From positions 1 to 8,506 of the forward strand of contig JAPOHK010000031.1 of assembly GCA_029979485.1 (NCBI GenBank): a stretch of DNA of 8,506 bases. Direction: 5' to 3'. The notes under the pieces are model-generated. The model was not told the origin of the DNA. It did not search any database and saw nothing but the letters and a program-made list of their open reading frames with translations. How positions within the stretch are numbered: position 1 is the first letter of the stretch; the number at the start of each line of letters is the position of its first letter. This stretch comes from Candidatus Planktophila limnetica. Lineage in GTDB: Bacteria > Actinomycetota > Actinomycetes > Nanopelagicales > Nanopelagicaceae. A program made the position numbers and the translations under genes. This document shows positions 6,318-8,506 of the stretch, piece by piece.

Positions 6318-8506
6318 GTGGCCAAGAAAAAAGGTGGTTCCTCCAAGCGTTCCAAAGTAGGTAACGCATTTGGCCGTGGACTTCGCGGTTTGTGGCGAGG
6401 TATCGCAAAAGCACTAGGAAGCTCAATTCGTTTCATTGCTCGAGGTGCAAAAGATTTGGATCCTACTCATCAACGAGATGGTGCCGCCTTTGCTCTTTTG
6501 ATTTTGGCATTTATCGCAGGAGCCGGGACATGGTTACATGCAGACAATGTTGTTAGTCGCGCAGTTTATGCATTTGTATATGGCACTTTTGGTCGTGTTG
6601 GTTTTATTGCCCCACTAGTACTTGTGTATTTTGCAATCAGACTATTCAGAGTGCCAGATGAAAAGGCCGCAACTGGTCGAATTATTGTTGGAACAATAAC
6701 TTTATTAATTAGTGCAAACGGTTTGGCACATTTACTCAATGGTTCTGTTGGCACAGGCGCAACCGCTATTCGAGAAGGTGGCGGTTGGATTGGTTACGCA
6801 GTTTCAACTCCGTTAGTTGCTCTGATGACTTCCATGCTGACATATCCAGTACTTGTGGTGCTATTCGTGTTTGGCATCTTGGTTGTTACAGCAACTCCAG
6901 CTTCAGAACTCTTTACACGGATCTCTTCAGCTTTTCGATGGATGTGGGATCGCAAGCCTGCCCGACGCGAAAGAGATGAAGAGTTTGAAATTTCGGAAAC
7001 CCCTCCATTTGAATCTCCAGTAGTTGCAGAGTGGAATGCAGCACCGGAAGATGAAGAAGAGCTAGATGAAGAAGAGTTTGACGAAGAATTTACTGTAGCT
7101 ATGCCAAAGCCTGTCACTCAGCAGATATCTAAAGACGCAAGACCAGTTCAACTTCTGCTTTCGAGCGATTCTCATTATGAACTTCCACCAGCGGACATGT
7201 TACGTGCTGGACCAGCCGCAAAGGCAAAGAGTAAAGTTAATGACAGCGTTGTTGCATCTTTGACTGAAGTTTTTAAGCAATTTGAAATTGATGCGGAAGT
7301 AACAGGTTTTATGCGTGGACCAACTGTTACTCGGTATGAAGTTGAGCTTGGCAATGCGGTAAAAGTTGAACGCATTACGGCACTGGCAAAAAATATTTCA
7401 TATGCAGTTGCGAGCAGTGACGTTCGGATACTTTCGCCAATTCCTGGTAAATCAGCAGTAGGAATTGAAATACCGAATGCGGACCGCGAAATAGTCGCAC
7501 TAGGCGATGTAATGCGCTCTAGCGTTGCAGGACAAGATCATCATCCAATGTTGGTAGCACTTGGAAAAGATGTTGAAGGTAATTTCGTGTGTGCAAACTT
7601 AGCGAAAATGCCTCACCTGCTAGTAGCTGGAGCAACTGGTGCGGGCAAGTCATCGATGATTAATGCGATGATCACATCAATTTTGATGCGCGCAACACCC
7701 GATGATGTTCGACTCGTTCTTATTGATCCAAAGCGCGTTGAGTTAACAGCGTACGAAGGCATTCCGCACTTAATAACTCCAATTATTACAAATCCTAAAA
7801 AGGCTGCCGATGCACTTACTTGGGTAGTTCGTGAGATGGACTTACGCTATGAAGATCTCTCCACATTTGGTTATAGGCATATTGATGATTTCAATAAAGC
7901 AGTCCGTGCAGGCAAAGTAGTGCCATCAGAAGGTAGCGATCGAATCGTTGAGCCCTATCCCTACTTGCTAGTGATAATCGATGAACTTGCAGATCTCATG
8001 ATGGTCGCAGCGCGAGAAGTTGAAGAATCAGTAGTACGAATTACCCAACTCGCTCGTTCTGCGGGTATTCACCTTGTACTTGCAACCCAACGACCAAGTG
8101 TTGATGTGGTGACAGGTTTGATTAAAGCAAATGTTCCGTCACGACTCTCATTTGCTACATCATCACTTGCTGATAGTCGCGTGATCTTAGATAGTCCGGG
8201 GGCTGAAAAACTTGTTGGACAAGGTGACGCATTGTTTATTCCAATGGGTGCAAGTAGGGCAATAAGAATTCAAGGGGCATATGTATCCGAGCGTGAGATT
8301 GAAGCAGTAACAACTCATGTAAAGAAACAATTATCTCCTCGTTATCGTGAAGATGTAACTGCTCCAGTGACTTCTACGAAATTAGTAGACAAGGAAATTG
8401 GCGATGATTTAGATATTTTGTTGCAGGCAGTCGAACTTGTTGTAGGAACCCAATTTGGTTCAACTTCGATGCTACAAAGAAAATTGCGAGTCGGTTTTGC
8501 AAAAGC
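6318..8506 (+). CDS. ftsK: DNA translocase FtsK (FtsK/SpoIIIE family), 3'-truncated
   Basis: FtsK is a septal DNA pump that clears and aligns chromosome ends at division. I translated 729 codons without a stop; the gene leaves the window inside its final domain. Residues 1-50 are basic, and membrane helices fall near 55-76, 90-110, 121-140 and 168-192. A short linker follows (about 205-300) with a strongly acidic patch at 243-258. The motor then begins (VNDSVVASLTEVFKQFEIDAEVTG from 307): GPTVTRYE 334-341, Walker A GATGAGKSS 438-446, Walker B LLVIIDELADL 550-560, and LATQRPSVDVVTGLIKANVPSR 588-609. DDLDILLQAVELV and GSTSMLQRKLRVGFAK (696-729) start the gamma winged-helix DNA-orienting domain. 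Perhaps 30-60 residues are missing. GTG 6318 is the first start codon after the in-frame stop 6297-6299; it lacks a Shine-Dalgarno but has a -10-like TACGAT 7 nt before it. The linker is far shorter than in E. coli FtsK. Confidence 0.97.
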   Translation, partial: MAKKKGGSSKRSKVGNAFGRGLRGLWRGIAKALGSSIRFIARGAKDLDPTHQRDGAAFALLILAFIAGAGTWLHADNVVSRAVYAFVYGTFGRVGFIAPLVLVYFAIRLFRVPDEKAATGRIIVGTITLLISANGLAHLLNGSVGTGATAIREGGGWIGYAVSTPLVALMTSMLTYPVLVVLFVFGILVVTATPASELFTRISSAFRWMWDRKPARRERDEEFEISETPPFESPVVAEWNAAPEDEEELDEEEFDEEFTVAMPKPVTQQISKDARPVQLLLSSDSHYELPPADMLRAGPAAKAKSKVNDSVVASLTEVFKQFEIDAEVTGFMRGPTVTRYEVELGNAVKVERITALAKNISYAVASSDVRILSPIPGKSAVGIEIPNADREIVALGDVMRSSVAGQDHHPMLVALGKDVEGNFVCANLAKMPHLLVAGATGAGKSSMINAMITSILMRATPDDVRLVLIDPKRVELTAYEGIPHLITPIITNPKKAADALTWVVREMDLRYEDLSTFGYRHIDDFNKAVRAGKVVPSEGSDRIVEPYPYLLVIIDELADLMMVAAREVEESVVRITQLARSAGIHLVLATQRPSVDVVTGLIKANVPSRLSFATSSLADSRVILDSPGAEKLVGQGDALFIPMGASRAIRIQGAYVSEREIEAVTTHVKKQLSPRYREDVTAPVTSTKLVDKEIGDDLDILLQAVELVVGTQFGSTSMLQRKLRVGFAK

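Noticed and set aside
6794..7117. Minus-strand ORF with a long serine run (107 aa)
   Set aside because: It is the antisense reading of the acidic Glu/Asp codons in the FtsK linker; ftsK is certain on the plus strand.

Overview
The window is an ordinary chromosomal housekeeping segment of an actinobacterium with unusually AT-rich DNA for that phylum (GC judged by eye to be in the 40s percent). Three observations point to Actinomycetota: the succession M16 peptidase - dapB - thyX - dapA - RNase J - ftsK, which is familiar from actinobacterial genomes; a small mycoredoxin/glutaredoxin-like protein; and SD-less genes whose start codon sits 6-7 nt after a TANNNT -10 box, as in leaderless actinobacterial transcripts. 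A streamlined freshwater lineage such as acI/Nanopelagicales would fit the low GC and tight packing, but that placement is inference.

Layout. Positions 1-1900 (+) form one tight transcription unit: the C-terminal two thirds of an M16 (processing-peptidase-like) metallopeptidase, dapB overlapping it by ATGA, and a glutaredoxin-like gene 11 nt later. Positions 1897-2873 (-) hold azlC and azlD, a two-gene branched-chain amino acid exporter operon with an ATGA overlap. Its last stop codon interlocks with the glutaredoxin stop in a shared CTAG. A 59-bp divergent spacer follows, then thyX (2933-3655, +). dapA (3676-4569) comes 20 nt later and overlaps rnj (4566-6248) by ATGA. After a 69-bp spacer containing a palindrome and a -10 box, ftsK starts at a GTG at 6318 and runs off the window end with 729 codons visible.

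How the genes work together. DapA and DapB catalyse consecutive steps of the diaminopimelate/lysine pathway that feeds peptidoglycan. ThyX makes dTMP for DNA. FtsK pumps chromosome ends through the division septum. RNase J turns over and processes RNA. AzlCD would export branched-chain amino acids or related compounds. The segment therefore links cell wall precursors, DNA precursors, chromosome segregation and RNA decay.

No RNA gene, mobile element, CRISPR array or phage feature was seen, and no stretch over 300 bases lacks a gene. I did not find an undescribed system. The most interesting signals are regulatory: the repeated leaderless promoter pattern and the dyad overlapping the ftsK promoter.
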